Shown in pieces: positions 1 to 6,223 of a stretch of 6,320 nucleotides of DNA. The stretch spans positions 1 through 6,320 of the forward strand of contig CALZIH010000175.1 of NCBI GenBank assembly GCA_945787305.1, read 5' to 3'. This DNA is from an uncultured Desulfobulbaceae bacterium. GTDB lineage: Bacteria; Desulfobacterota; Desulfobulbia; Desulfobulbales; Desulfobulbaceae. The first letter of the stretch is position 1. Each line of letters starts with the position of its first letter. Below the pieces are notes generated by a model. That model did no database searches and was not told where the DNA came from. It was given only the letters and a program-made list of their open reading frames with translations. A program made the position numbers and the translations under genes.

Positions 1-1
1 C

Positions 2-343
2 GGCCAGCGCCAACGGGTCCTCATCGCCAGGGCATTGGCATCTGACCCGCAACTCCTGCTTTTTGATGAACCGACAGCAAACGTTGACAGCTCTTCCGGG
101 GAAAAGCTGTACCGGATTCTTGCAGAACTCAACAAACGGATGACCATCCTTGTGGTCTCCCATGATATCGGTTTTGTCAACCATAGGATCACCAGTGTGG
201 CCTGCGTTAACCAACAGGTTGTCATTCACCCAACCAGCGCCCTAGACGGACGCAGTATTATTGACCTCTATGGACACGACCTGTCTCTTATTCGTCATGA
301 TCATCGTTGTGCCGAGGAGGGCCACTCTTGCCTGAATTCTTAA
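2..343 (+). CDS. znuC: Metal (Zn/Mn-type) ABC transporter ATP-binding protein, C-terminal part
   Basis: This is the ATPase subunit of a metal-ion ABC importer, cut by the left edge, so the Walker A motif is not visible. The open frame runs in from base 2. The first residues GQRQRVLIARAL are the end of the ABC signature region. They are followed by Walker B with its catalytic glutamate (LLLFDEPTANVD) and the H-loop histidine (VVSHDIGFV). The tail after the H-loop, with VNQQVVIHP, IIDLYGHD and a His/Cys-rich end (HDHRCAEEGHSC), resembles the ZnuC/MntB-type family. The next gene is a matching permease that starts inside this gene. The ATPase would act on the cytoplasmic face of the inner membrane, paired with that permease and a periplasmic metal-binding protein encoded elsewhere. 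Zinc is the likeliest substrate, but manganese or iron cannot be excluded from this fragment. Confidence 0.9.
   Translation, partial: GQRQRVLIARALASDPQLLLFDEPTANVDSSSGEKLYRILAELNKRMTILVVSHDIGFVNHRITSVACVNQQVVIHPTSALDGRSIIDLYGHDLSLIRHDHRCAEEGHSCLNS
314..320 (+). promoter_or_regulatory. Ribosome binding site fixing a TTG start for znuB
   Basis: GAGGAGG, a near-perfect Shine-Dalgarno sequence, lies inside the end of the ATPase gene, 7 bases before TTG 328. It supports TTG 328 over the in-frame TTG at 307, which lies upstream of this site. The arrangement suggests translational coupling of ATPase and permease. Confidence 0.75.
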
Positions 344-1173
344 CTGACCTCCTGCAATTCCCTTTTCTCCAGAAAGCAATGCTCGCCGCGCTGCTGGCTT
401 CCATTGCCTGCGGTATAGTCGGCACCTATGTCACCGTGCGTCGTGTCACCTACATCGCCGGCGCCATTGCCCATTGCACTCTGGGAGGTATGGGTGCCGC
501 CAGGTATCTGCAAACAGAAATAGGACTGAGCTTTTTCACGCCACTGATAGGGGCCGTTATTTCCGCCCTGTTAGCGGCCTTGTTCATCTCCTACCTGCAA
601 GCCAGGTCCACCTTACGCCAAGACACCATCCTTAGCGCGGTATGGGCCATCGGCATGGCCGTCGGCATACTCTTTATCAGCAAAACCAGTGGCTATAACG
701 AAGACCTGATGAGCTACCTTTTTGGTGATATCCTGATGGTTACCTCTGTGGATCTTATCCTGATTGGACTGCTTGACCTGTTCCTGATCATGGCGACCAT
801 ACTCTTTCACCGCCAACTGAACGCCATTGCCTTTGATGAAGAATTTTCACGCCTTGCAGGGCTACCAGTGCATGTATACAATACGCTTTTTCTTTGCACG
901 GTTGCACTGACGGTCGTCCTACTGGTGCAAATCGTCGGCATCATCCTGGTTGTCGCCCTGCTGGCCCTGCCCGCAGCGACGGCCGGTCGGTTAACAAACC
1001 GCTTGGCAACAATGATGATTGCAACAACCCTACTCTGTGCGCTCTCCTCCTTGGGTGGATTAACTCTCAGCTATGCACCCAACCTGCCCGCAGGCGCAAC
1101 TATCATCCTCACGGCGGCAACCATCTACCTTTCAACTGATATCTTGTTAAAAATACAAAACAAAACAAACTGA
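328..1173 (+). CDS. znuB: Metal (Zn/Mn-type) ABC transporter permease, ABC-3 family
   Basis: This is the inner-membrane permease of the metal importer, 281 residues from TTG 328, the usual family length. The protein is hydrophobic throughout, with about eight predicted membrane segments (for example near residues 17-37, 72-90, 101-118, 141-160, 186-216, 228-249 and 254-273). Family motifs are visible: GAIAHCTLGGMG at 45-56, SYLFGDIL at 129-136, FDEEFSRLAGLP at 169-180 (the likely cytoplasmic coupling region contacting the ATPase) and VGIILVVALLALPAATA at 203-219. The gene overlaps the ATPase gene by 16 bases, so the two are one transcription unit. The start is set by the GAGGAGG site at 314-320. 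Metal specificity is not decided by the sequence; ZnuB is used as the family name. No Zur or Fur operator can be judged because the operon promoter lies outside the window. Confidence 0.9.
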   Translation: MPEFLTDLLQFPFLQKAMLAALLASIACGIVGTYVTVRRVTYIAGAIAHCTLGGMGAARYLQTEIGLSFFTPLIGAVISALLAALFISYLQARSTLRQDTILSAVWAIGMAVGILFISKTSGYNEDLMSYLFGDILMVTSVDLILIGLLDLFLIMATILFHRQLNAIAFDEEFSRLAGLPVHVYNTLFLCTVALTVVLLVQIVGIILVVALLALPAATAGRLTNRLATMMIATTLLCALSSLGGLTLSYAPNLPAGATIILTAATIYLSTDILLKIQNKTN

Positions 1174-1277
1174 AACCGCACTATTTTCTTTTCCTTGACG
1201 AACCGCACCAGATAACATAAAGATGGATGGATATATCATTCTGCTGTACATTGCCTGCACCGCCCAAAACGGTGGCG

Positions 1278-1322
1278 GGGACAACGTTTTCGTAACACCT
1301 TAATATGTAAACACTTTATACT
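1278..1322 (+). promoter_or_regulatory. Weak promoter-like region before the coiled-coil protein gene
   Basis: The 173-base gap after the permease gene becomes AT-rich just before the next gene. Two overlapping weak sigma-70-type matches are visible: GGGACA (1278-1283) with TAATAT (1301-1306) at 17-base spacing, and GTAACA (1292-1297) with TATACT (1317-1322) at 19-base spacing. Neither is convincing alone. The gap itself suggests the next gene has its own promoter. A small GC-rich inverted repeat (CACCG 1258-1262 with CGGTG 1270-1274) lies upstream without a T run. Confidence 0.25.
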
Positions 1323-1346
1323 CTTTTTTAGTTTTTGAGGGCTTCC

Positions 1347-1856
1347 ATGGAACAGACAAACTGGATGACAACGATACTCTCCAATCCCTACATCAGCGGC
1401 TTGCTGATCGGCATAGTTTTCTTTCTTTATGTTCGATCACTGCTGAAGATTCGACAAATGGGACAGGACATAAAAAAACTACGCGAGCACCTGCACACCA
1501 AGCTGGAGATTGACTCGGCCGATAATGAACGTAGAAAAGCTGAAACCGAAAAAATCAAACAGGAACGGGATAACCTGCGCAACACTGTCCAGGTGCTCAA
1601 CCAAAAGCCGGGGCGACAAGAACTGCGGCAGGCACAGATTTATCAGAAAGCGGTGGAAATCATGTTTGAAAAGTCCCCCGGTTTTGCACCGGCCTGGCAG
1701 ATAACCTTGAAAGAAGCCGAAGAGGAGATGAGAAACGCTGAGCGCGGCATCATCCCTTTTATTAAACGTATGACAAGCACTGCCGGCACCTCCACTACTG
1801 AAGGTGAAAAAAGCAGAAAAAAAACACTGGAACTGGAAGAACCGGCCAGTAACTAA
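1347..1856 (+). CDS. Single-pass membrane-anchored coiled-coil protein, function unknown
   Basis: The protein has 169 residues and no function I can name. Residues 15-33 (core SGLLIGIVFFLYV) form one membrane segment preceded by a short N-terminus, so it looks like an N-terminal anchor rather than a cleaved signal peptide. Residues 34-86 are rich in Lys, Glu, Arg and Gln with spaced Leu/Ile, typical of a coiled coil. Residues 94-142 form a helical module with the landmark IYQKAVEIMFEKSPGFAPAW, and the tail 144-169 is charged and low-complexity. ATG 1347 is chosen because GAGGG (1337-1341) stands 5 bases before it; an in-frame TTG at 1335 would overlap that site. I have an impression of similar short proteins in Desulfobacterota but cannot verify it. 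The gene stands alone, with gaps of 173 and 196 bases on either side. It is probably a real gene, since start, RBS and domain architecture agree. Confidence 0.75.
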   Translation: MEQTNWMTTILSNPYISGLLIGIVFFLYVRSLLKIRQMGQDIKKLREHLHTKLEIDSADNERRKAETEKIKQERDNLRNTVQVLNQKPGRQELRQAQIYQKAVEIMFEKSPGFAPAWQITLKEAEEEMRNAERGIIPFIKRMTSTAGTSTTEGEKSRKKTLELEEPASN

Positions 1857-1906
1857 AGTGTGCCTTGAATAATACAATATTTTGAGCAACAGCGGTTTGG
1901 CAAAAA

Positions 1907-1940
1907 CTGTCGGTGTCGCAAAAGGACTTACCACCGACGG
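1907..1940. repeat. Nine-base-pair inverted repeat in the intergenic region before trmJ
   Basis: CTGTCGGTG (1907-1915) can pair with CACCGACGG (1932-1940), with eight Watson-Crick pairs and one G-T pair around a 16-base loop. On the + strand no T run follows. On the - strand the hairpin is followed by TTTTTG (complement of 1901-1906), so it looks more like a terminator for leftward transcription, although no leftward gene is seen to its right before 5054. It could also be an RNA structure downstream of the coiled-coil gene. The long loop makes either role uncertain. Confidence 0.35.
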
Positions 1941-2052
1941 CGGAAAGGTTATATCTCATTCTATTTCCGTACAGTACAAGCGGCATTTTTGACTTTTTAC
2001 GAGTTCATTACAAGTCACATATTCAAGGTAGTCTCAAGGTGGAATAAACACA

Positions 2053-2865
2053 GTGCTTTCGAATTCAACTGAAGCGGTCTCAGCGCCGCTGGCAAACGCC
2101 GGCCTGATCCTTGTCGGGCCCCGTTACCCGGAAAATATCGGTGCTGCCGCCCGTATCGCTTACAACTTCGGTATCCCCGGACTAACCGTTGTTACAGACA
2201 GGGAACCGGACCAGGAACGCATGCTGAAAATGGCTACCCACAAAGCCTCTCACCTGATCAAGGGCCTGCGGCTGGTGGCGACCACCAGAGAGGCTGCCGA
2301 ACCGTTTCACTTCATTGTCGGAACCACTGCCCGCCAGGGACGACAGCGGATGCGTCAAAACACGCCCCGCATGGTAATGGAGAAAATGACCCCGCTGGCC
2401 AGCGATCCGGAGAATCGTATTGGCCTCATGTTCGGCCCTGAAAATACTGGCTTGACCAATGAGGACCTTGATTATTGTCAATATTCCTCGACCATTCCCA
2501 CCGCAGATTTTTCATCGCTCAACCTGGCCCAGGCCGTTGCCATCCATTGCTACGAGTTACACATGGCTGTTGCTGACCAACCGGCTCTTTCCACCGGCAC
2601 TGAATATGCCAACTCCTTTGACCTGGAGGGAATGTATGGACATGTTACCGAGGCCCTTTCCGAAGTTACCTTTCTTGATGAAAACAACCGGACCTATTGG
2701 ATGCGAAACATCCGTCAATTCCTGGGAAGAATTCATTTGAGCAAAAAAGAGGCCAGCCTTATCCGCGGCATCTGTCGAAAATTCCTCTGGCACAGCCGAT
2801 GTCAGCCTGAAGCAGCGGAAGGAGATCCCCTACCCAACAGAATCGCAAACACCATGGGTCGATGA
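2053..2865 (+). CDS. trmJ: tRNA (cytidine/uridine-2'-O-)-methyltransferase TrmJ-like (SpoU/TrmH class)
   Basis: This is a cytoplasmic SAM-dependent RNA 2'-O-methyltransferase of the SPOUT superfamily, 270 residues. The three SpoU motifs are present: motif 1 ENIGAAAR (27-34) with the conserved Asn and Arg, motif 2 LMFGPENTGLTNEDL (125-139), and motif 3 SSLNLAQAV (154-162). Motifs 2 and 3 build the trefoil-knot SAM site. The C-terminal helical extension (about 205-246, including HLSKKEASLIRGICRKFLW) matches the TrmJ subgroup, whose known members methylate the ribose of tRNA position 32. The target here is inferred, and another tRNA or rRNA site is possible. GTG 2053 is the only plausible start: a stop lies in frame at 2029-2031 and the next Met is residue 57, after motif 1. 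AAGGTGG (2036-2042) lies 10 bases upstream. A weak promoter-like pair, TTTACG (1996-2001) and CATATT (2018-2023) at 16-base spacing, precedes it. Confidence 0.88.
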   Translation: MLSNSTEAVSAPLANAGLILVGPRYPENIGAAARIAYNFGIPGLTVVTDREPDQERMLKMATHKASHLIKGLRLVATTREAAEPFHFIVGTTARQGRQRMRQNTPRMVMEKMTPLASDPENRIGLMFGPENTGLTNEDLDYCQYSSTIPTADFSSLNLAQAVAIHCYELHMAVADQPALSTGTEYANSFDLEGMYGHVTEALSEVTFLDENNRTYWMRNIRQFLGRIHLSKKEASLIRGICRKFLWHSRCQPEAAEGDPLPNRIANTMGR

Positions 2866-2995
2866 CCGAATTGCATCCTTTACTCGATTTCCATTGTATT
2901 ACCTTTTCAACTGGAACCACTTAGAGCCAACCATATCAAGCGAAGGCACTTCGGTTTTGCAGACGGCATCATAACCTCTAGCCCGGAGACCACAT

Positions 2996-4090
2996 ATGGC
3001 GTTTCAGCTTCCCCGATATAGAGCTCCTGATTTTTCTAAACCTCCCCTTTGTCAATCGCCCGCCGCACCCCTGGTCCCAGTGGAAACCGATGGTGTTGCC
3101 CCGCTTGACTTCCACGCCACTTCAAACCACCCTGAGTATATCCGACTTGCTAACGGCCGCTGGCTCCTGGCCGAGGAATCGCGTATGGACGGGGCGTTGG
3201 TTCTGGAAGACGAGACTCTCATCGTAAAGGAGCCCCGCAAGCTCTGTCGAGGAGAGCTGGTTGTGGTCGGTCGTACCGAAAACGGAGAAGAAGGAACCTA
3301 TGTCCATGTGGATGGCTTTGAGAAGGTGTCCGACATTCAGAAAAATAAATTTGCCTTTCACACTCGCGGCACAAGGGAAACTCCTTTTTCCCGCTCGTAT
3401 GATGAACTGTATGAACTGCTACGCCATGAACGAGAACATGGTCATATCGTCTGGGTCCTTGGCCCTGCCGTCGCCTTTGACAAAGACAGCCGCAACGGCA
3501 TGCAGGACCTTATAGAACACGGTTTCTGCCATGCCCTGCTTGCTGGTAACGCCTTGGCAACTCACGACCTGGAGGCTACTCTTTTTGGCACCGGGCTTGG
3601 CCAGGACATCTATACCCAGCAGTTGCACCCCAACGGCCATTATCATCACCTGGATGTCATTAATTCGGTCTGCCGGTTCGGTTCTATCTCCACAGCCATA
3701 GAGTCCCTTTCCATTGAGGACGGTATACTCTGCGCCTGTGAGAAAATGCGGATCCCCTATGTTCTGGCTGGATCTATCCGCGACGATGGTCCATTGCCGG
3801 GGGTGCTTACCGATGCGTTGACAGCACAAACCGCCATGCGCAAGCATTGCAGAAAAGCAACAACGGTCATCACCGTCGCGACCCAGCTTCACTCCATTGC
3901 CGCCGGCAACATGACCCCAAGCTACACCTTGACTGCAAAAGGTGAGGTACGGCCTGTCTATTTTTACATTGTGGACATGACGGAATTCTCTGCTGACAAG
4001 CTGGCCAACCGCGGATCCATGCAGGCAAAGGCAATCTTGACCAATGGACAGGACTTTATAGTCAACCTCTGGAACAACCTTTCCCCTTGA
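2996..4090 (+). CDS. Ornithine cyclodeaminase, AgrE/ArgZ type (TIGR00300 LOR/SDH-like family), N-terminally short
   Basis: This protein of 364 residues belongs to the family once labelled LOR/SDH bifunctional enzyme conserved domain, whose characterised members (archaeal enzymes and the C-terminal half of cyanobacterial AgrE/ArgZ) deaminate and cyclise L-ornithine to L-proline plus ammonia with NAD+. Landmarks in order: FHATSNHPEYIR (39-50, normally near TTNHPTxVR), GELVVVGR (86-93), WVLGPAVAFD (153-162), LLAGNALATHDLEATLFGT (181-199), YHHLDVIN (216-223), VLAGSIRDDGPLP (256-268, a nucleotide-site hallmark), TQLHSIAAGNMTPSY (296-310) and NRGSMQAKAILTNGQDF (338-354). Only about 35 residues precede the HATSNHP motif, whereas family members I remember carry about 100 there. 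ATG 2996 has GGAG at 2985-2988, and an in-frame stop at 2972-2974 rules out an extension. The arginase gene follows after 12 bases, which supports an ornithine substrate. It is unrelated to mu-crystallin-type cyclodeaminases. The family call is strong; the exact reaction is inferred. Confidence 0.82.
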   Translation: MAFQLPRYRAPDFSKPPLCQSPAAPLVPVETDGVAPLDFHATSNHPEYIRLANGRWLLAEESRMDGALVLEDETLIVKEPRKLCRGELVVVGRTENGEEGTYVHVDGFEKVSDIQKNKFAFHTRGTRETPFSRSYDELYELLRHEREHGHIVWVLGPAVAFDKDSRNGMQDLIEHGFCHALLAGNALATHDLEATLFGTGLGQDIYTQQLHPNGHYHHLDVINSVCRFGSISTAIESLSIEDGILCACEKMRIPYVLAGSIRDDGPLPGVLTDALTAQTAMRKHCRKATTVITVATQLHSIAAGNMTPSYTLTAKGEVRPVYFYIVDMTEFSADKLANRGSMQAKAILTNGQDFIVNLWNNLSP

Positions 4091-4102
4091 GAAGAGGATG
4101 CA

Positions 4103-4993
4103 ATGGAAAAGACTATACGGCTCATCGGCGTACCCATGGATTTAGGGCAGAGTTATCGTGGAGTAGACATGGGACCCGATGCCATTCGTTATGCCGGTTT
4201 GGCTGACGCCCTGACCAGCCTCGGTTACAAAGTGCATGACAGCGGCGACCTCCCTGTTCCAAAGCGCTACGGGCTGGAAAGAATTGACAGGGACTGTCTC
4301 GTTATGGCTGTCGAACAGGGCTGCGATCTCGTGTACAAGGCTGCCTGCCAGACACTGCAGAAAGGTGAGATGCCTATCTTTATGGGCGGAGACCATACCA
4401 TGGCCATCGGCTCGATCAGCGGGTTGACCTGTAAGCATCCTGCCGGCGTGATCTGGTTTGATGCCCATGGCGACAGCAATACCCCCAACACCTCACCCAG
4501 CGGCAACATCCACGGCATGTCCCTTGCTATTCTCCTTGGTCATGGCCACGAGACACTTGTCCATTTGGGAGATAGGGGGGCTAAACTGAGACCTGAAGAT
4601 GTGGTGCTTGTCGGGGTTCGCAGCCTTGACGATGGTGAAAAACAATTGCTGGCTGACCTTGGCGTTCGCATCCTCACCATGCGGGATATAGATGAACGGG
4701 GAATGGGTGCGGTTATTCAGGATGCTCTGCATCATCTTCGCCATTGCCGACACCTTCATATCAGCCTGGACATGGACTGCCTTGATCCCCAGATTGCACC
4801 GGGAGTAGGTACACCATGCCCCGGCGGAATAACCTACCGCGAAGCGCAGCTTGCCATGGAAATCATTGCCGATACCGACCGTTGTCGATCCCTGGACATA
4901 GTGGAGATAAACCCCATCATAGATCAAGCTAATAAAACCAGCAGCATGGCCGTGGCCCTAGTGGAGTCTCTGGCCGGCAAGACAATTTTATAA
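4103..4993 (+). CDS. rocF: Arginase (L-arginine to L-ornithine plus urea)
   Basis: This is a binuclear manganese ureohydrolase of 296 residues, the normal arginase length. All metal ligands are visible: His98 in GGDHTMAIGS, Asp120, His122 and Asp124 in WFDAHGDSNTP, and Asp223 and Asp225 in SLDMDCLDP. His137 in SGNIHGM and Glu268 in DIVEINP match the substrate/catalytic positions of arginases. The SPSGNIHGM loop and the ending IDQANKTSSMAVALVESLAGK follow bacterial arginases of the Bacillus type and argue against agmatinase. Cys226 within DMDCLDP is agmatinase-like but does not outweigh these. ATG 4103 has AGAGG at 4093-4097, 5 bases before it and just after the stop of the cyclodeaminase gene, so the two are surely co-transcribed. 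The product ornithine is the substrate of the neighbour's presumed reaction, giving a catabolic route from arginine to proline. No ArgR-like operator was found nearby. Confidence 0.95.
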   Translation: MEKTIRLIGVPMDLGQSYRGVDMGPDAIRYAGLADALTSLGYKVHDSGDLPVPKRYGLERIDRDCLVMAVEQGCDLVYKAACQTLQKGEMPIFMGGDHTMAIGSISGLTCKHPAGVIWFDAHGDSNTPNTSPSGNIHGMSLAILLGHGHETLVHLGDRGAKLRPEDVVLVGVRSLDDGEKQLLADLGVRILTMRDIDERGMGAVIQDALHHLRHCRHLHISLDMDCLDPQIAPGVGTPCPGGITYREAQLAMEIIADTDRCRSLDIVEINPIIDQANKTSSMAVALVESLAGKTIL

Positions 4994-5016
4994 GGCTTGA
5001 GAGAACAAAGACCAAC

Positions 5017-5042
5017 GGGACTGGCAGGAACAAGCCCGTCCC
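5017..5042. terminator. Candidate terminator hairpin between convergent genes
   Basis: GGGACTGG (5017-5024) can pair with CCCGTCCC (5035-5042) with one T-C mismatch and a 10-base loop. An alternative 5-bp pairing is ACGGG (5015-5019) with CCCGT (5035-5039). It lies in the 60-base gap between the ends of the arginase gene and the leftward reductase gene, where a shared terminator is expected. The following bases (ACCTTCTT) are only loosely T-rich, so strength is doubtful. Confidence 0.4.
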
Positions 5043-5053
5043 ACCTTCTTACT

Positions 5054-6070
5054 CTACCCCATCGGGTAAATTATCTCTGCATGGACCTGGTCGCATGCAG
5101 CCAGCACCTCTTTGGACAGTTCCAAATCCAATGCCGCAAGTGAGTCATCCAGCTGGGACGGATCCGTCGCGCCGATAATGGTTGAGGCCACAAAGTCAAA
5201 CTGTTTCGACCAGGCAACAGCCAGAGTTGTCGGCGAAATGCCGGCCTTTTGCGCAATCTCCATATACCGTGCAGTTGCTGCCAAGGTGCGGTCATTGACA
5301 AAGCGATGGACCATGGCTTTGATCCTTTTATCCTCTGAGCAGGCGTAATCGTGAAAACGGCCGCTTGTCGGACCGCCCGAATTGTACTTACCGGTAAGCA
5401 CACCGCCGGCAATCGGTGAATAAGGGAGAAGAGAAATCGTTTCCCTTTGGCACATCTCCACCATTTCATCAAGAAACCTGCGATTGAGAAGGGAAAAATT
5501 ATTCTGGATCGACTCAAAGCGGCTGAAGCCGTTATACCTACTGATCATATTCGACTTCGTGGTCCCGTAAGCCGTATCGTTTGAGGTGCCCAAGTAACGG
5601 ACTTTGCCGGACTGCACCAAGGAGTTGAAAGCGGCCATCGACTCCTCACGCGGGACAACCGTATCAGGCCAGTGCATCTGATAGAGGTCGATATAGTCGC
5701 ATTGCAGGCGGCGAAGACTCCCCTCAACAGCCTGTGTAATATGATGGGCGTCAATGGCGGTGAGCCCGGAACGAACGGGGGGAACAAACCAGCCCGAAGC
5801 GGCACCGGCAACTTTGGTGGCAATGATGACCGAGTCTCTGGGCTTTGTCTGCAGCCATTCACCGACAATTTCTTCAGTCCTGCCGACGCTCTCAGCCCTC
5901 GGTGGGACCGGGTAGACTTCGGCGGTATCAAAAAAGTTAATGCCTTGCTCATAGGCTTTATCCATGATTGCAAAGGCCGTTTTTTTGTCGCACTTGGAAC
6001 CGAAAGTCATCGTTCCCATACATATGGGACTCACCCGCAAACCACTTTTGCCGATATATCGATATTGCAT
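5054..6070 (-). CDS. tas: Tas-like aldo/keto reductase
   Basis: This is a cytoplasmic NADP(H)-dependent oxidoreductase of the aldo/keto reductase superfamily with a TIM-barrel fold, 338 residues. The expected catalytic tetrad is present: Asp48 and Tyr53 in FFDTAEVYPVPP, Lys86 in IIATKV and His133 in LYQMHWPD. Nucleotide-site segments are GTSN (161-164), PYSPIAGGVLTGKY (216-229) and STIIGAT (296-302). The AEVYPVPPRAE segment and the ending HAEIIYPMG follow E. coli Tas closely. Tas was named for suppressing a tyrosine auxotroph, and its natural substrate is unsettled, so the substrate here is unknown. The start is ATG at 6070, because GAAGAGAG stands 6 bases upstream; an in-frame TTG at 6103 would add 11 residues not seen in relatives. 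The gene converges on the arginase gene and is not part of that unit. No clear promoter was recognised. Confidence 0.9.
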   Translation of the reverse strand: MQYRYIGKSGLRVSPICMGTMTFGSKCDKKTAFAIMDKAYEQGINFFDTAEVYPVPPRAESVGRTEEIVGEWLQTKPRDSVIIATKVAGAASGWFVPPVRSGLTAIDAHHITQAVEGSLRRLQCDYIDLYQMHWPDTVVPREESMAAFNSLVQSGKVRYLGTSNDTAYGTTKSNMISRYNGFSRFESIQNNFSLLNRRFLDEMVEMCQRETISLLPYSPIAGGVLTGKYNSGGPTSGRFHDYACSEDKRIKAMVHRFVNDRTLAATARYMEIAQKAGISPTTLAVAWSKQFDFVASTIIGATDPSQLDDSLAALDLELSKEVLAACDQVHAEIIYPMG

Positions 6071-6076
6071 GTCTAA

Positions 6077-6084
6077 CTCTCTTC
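6077..6084 (-). promoter_or_regulatory. Ribosome binding site fixing the reductase start
   Basis: Read on the - strand, GAAGAGAG lies 6 bases before ATG 6070. It decides for this start over the upstream in-frame TTG at 6103, which has no comparable site and would extend the protein beyond the family N-terminus MQYRYIGKSG. Confidence 0.6.
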
Positions 6085-6166
6085 TTTTAATATATTTTTC
6101 CAATCCGATTTATAGGCGGAAGTTTCTTTTTATCCTACTCAATCAAACCAGTTAGTGCGAAATAGC

Positions 6167-6199
6167 CCAGCGTTGAGGTTCTTCCTCTTCATACGCTGG
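6167..6199 (-). terminator. Candidate terminator hairpin after the glycosylase gene
   Basis: CCAGCGT and ACGCTGG (6167-6173 and 6193-6199) are perfect 7-base inverted repeats. Inside the 19-base loop, GAGG (6175-6178) can pair with CCTC (6184-6187), extending the hairpin across an asymmetric internal loop. It starts 24 bases beyond the stop of the leftward glycosylase gene and lies about 100 bases before the reductase start. The sequence after it on the - strand (GCTATTTCG) is only weakly T-rich, so this could instead be a processing or leader structure. Confidence 0.4.
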
Positions 6200-6223
6200 C
6201 ATCAAGCCGGCAAGAAAGCTCGC

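Noticed and set aside
1223..1303. A 26-codon ATG frame (MDGYIILLYIACTAQNGG...) in the gap between the permease gene and the coiled-coil gene.
   Set aside because: There is no good Shine-Dalgarno sequence before ATG 1223, the length is within chance expectation, and no family is recognised. A toxin-like or leader peptide cannot be excluded but is not supported.
1866..1873. TGAATAAT, resembling one half of an ArgR operator (ARG box).
   Set aside because: The second half-site is not present, and the position is before trmJ, over 1 kb from the arginine genes.
1882..1992. A 36-codon frame from TTG 1882 upstream of trmJ.
   Set aside because: It has no ribosome binding site and a rare start, and it crosses the 1907-1940 inverted repeat. 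It looks like a chance open stretch.
2941..2960. A sigma-54-like match (AGGCAC ... TTTTGC) and a small hairpin (CGAAG/CTTCG) before the cyclodeaminase gene.
   Set aside because: The GG to GC spacing is two bases too long for sigma-54, and the 5-bp stem with a 3-base loop is too weak to call a terminator. No convincing promoter was found in 2866-2995.
3419..3892. Long open frames on the opposite strand of the real genes (for example 3419-3892, 4493-4927, 1479-1934, and + strand 5672-6076).
   Set aside because: They lie wholly or largely inside genes with clear family motifs on the other strand, have no recognisable domains and lack sensible start contexts.
4103..4993. Agmatinase as an alternative for the ureohydrolase, prompted by the DMDCLDP motif.
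   Set aside because: The SPSGNIHGM loop, the YREAQLAMEII segment and the C-terminal ALVESLAGK match arginases, and the adjacent presumed ornithine-consuming gene fits arginase.
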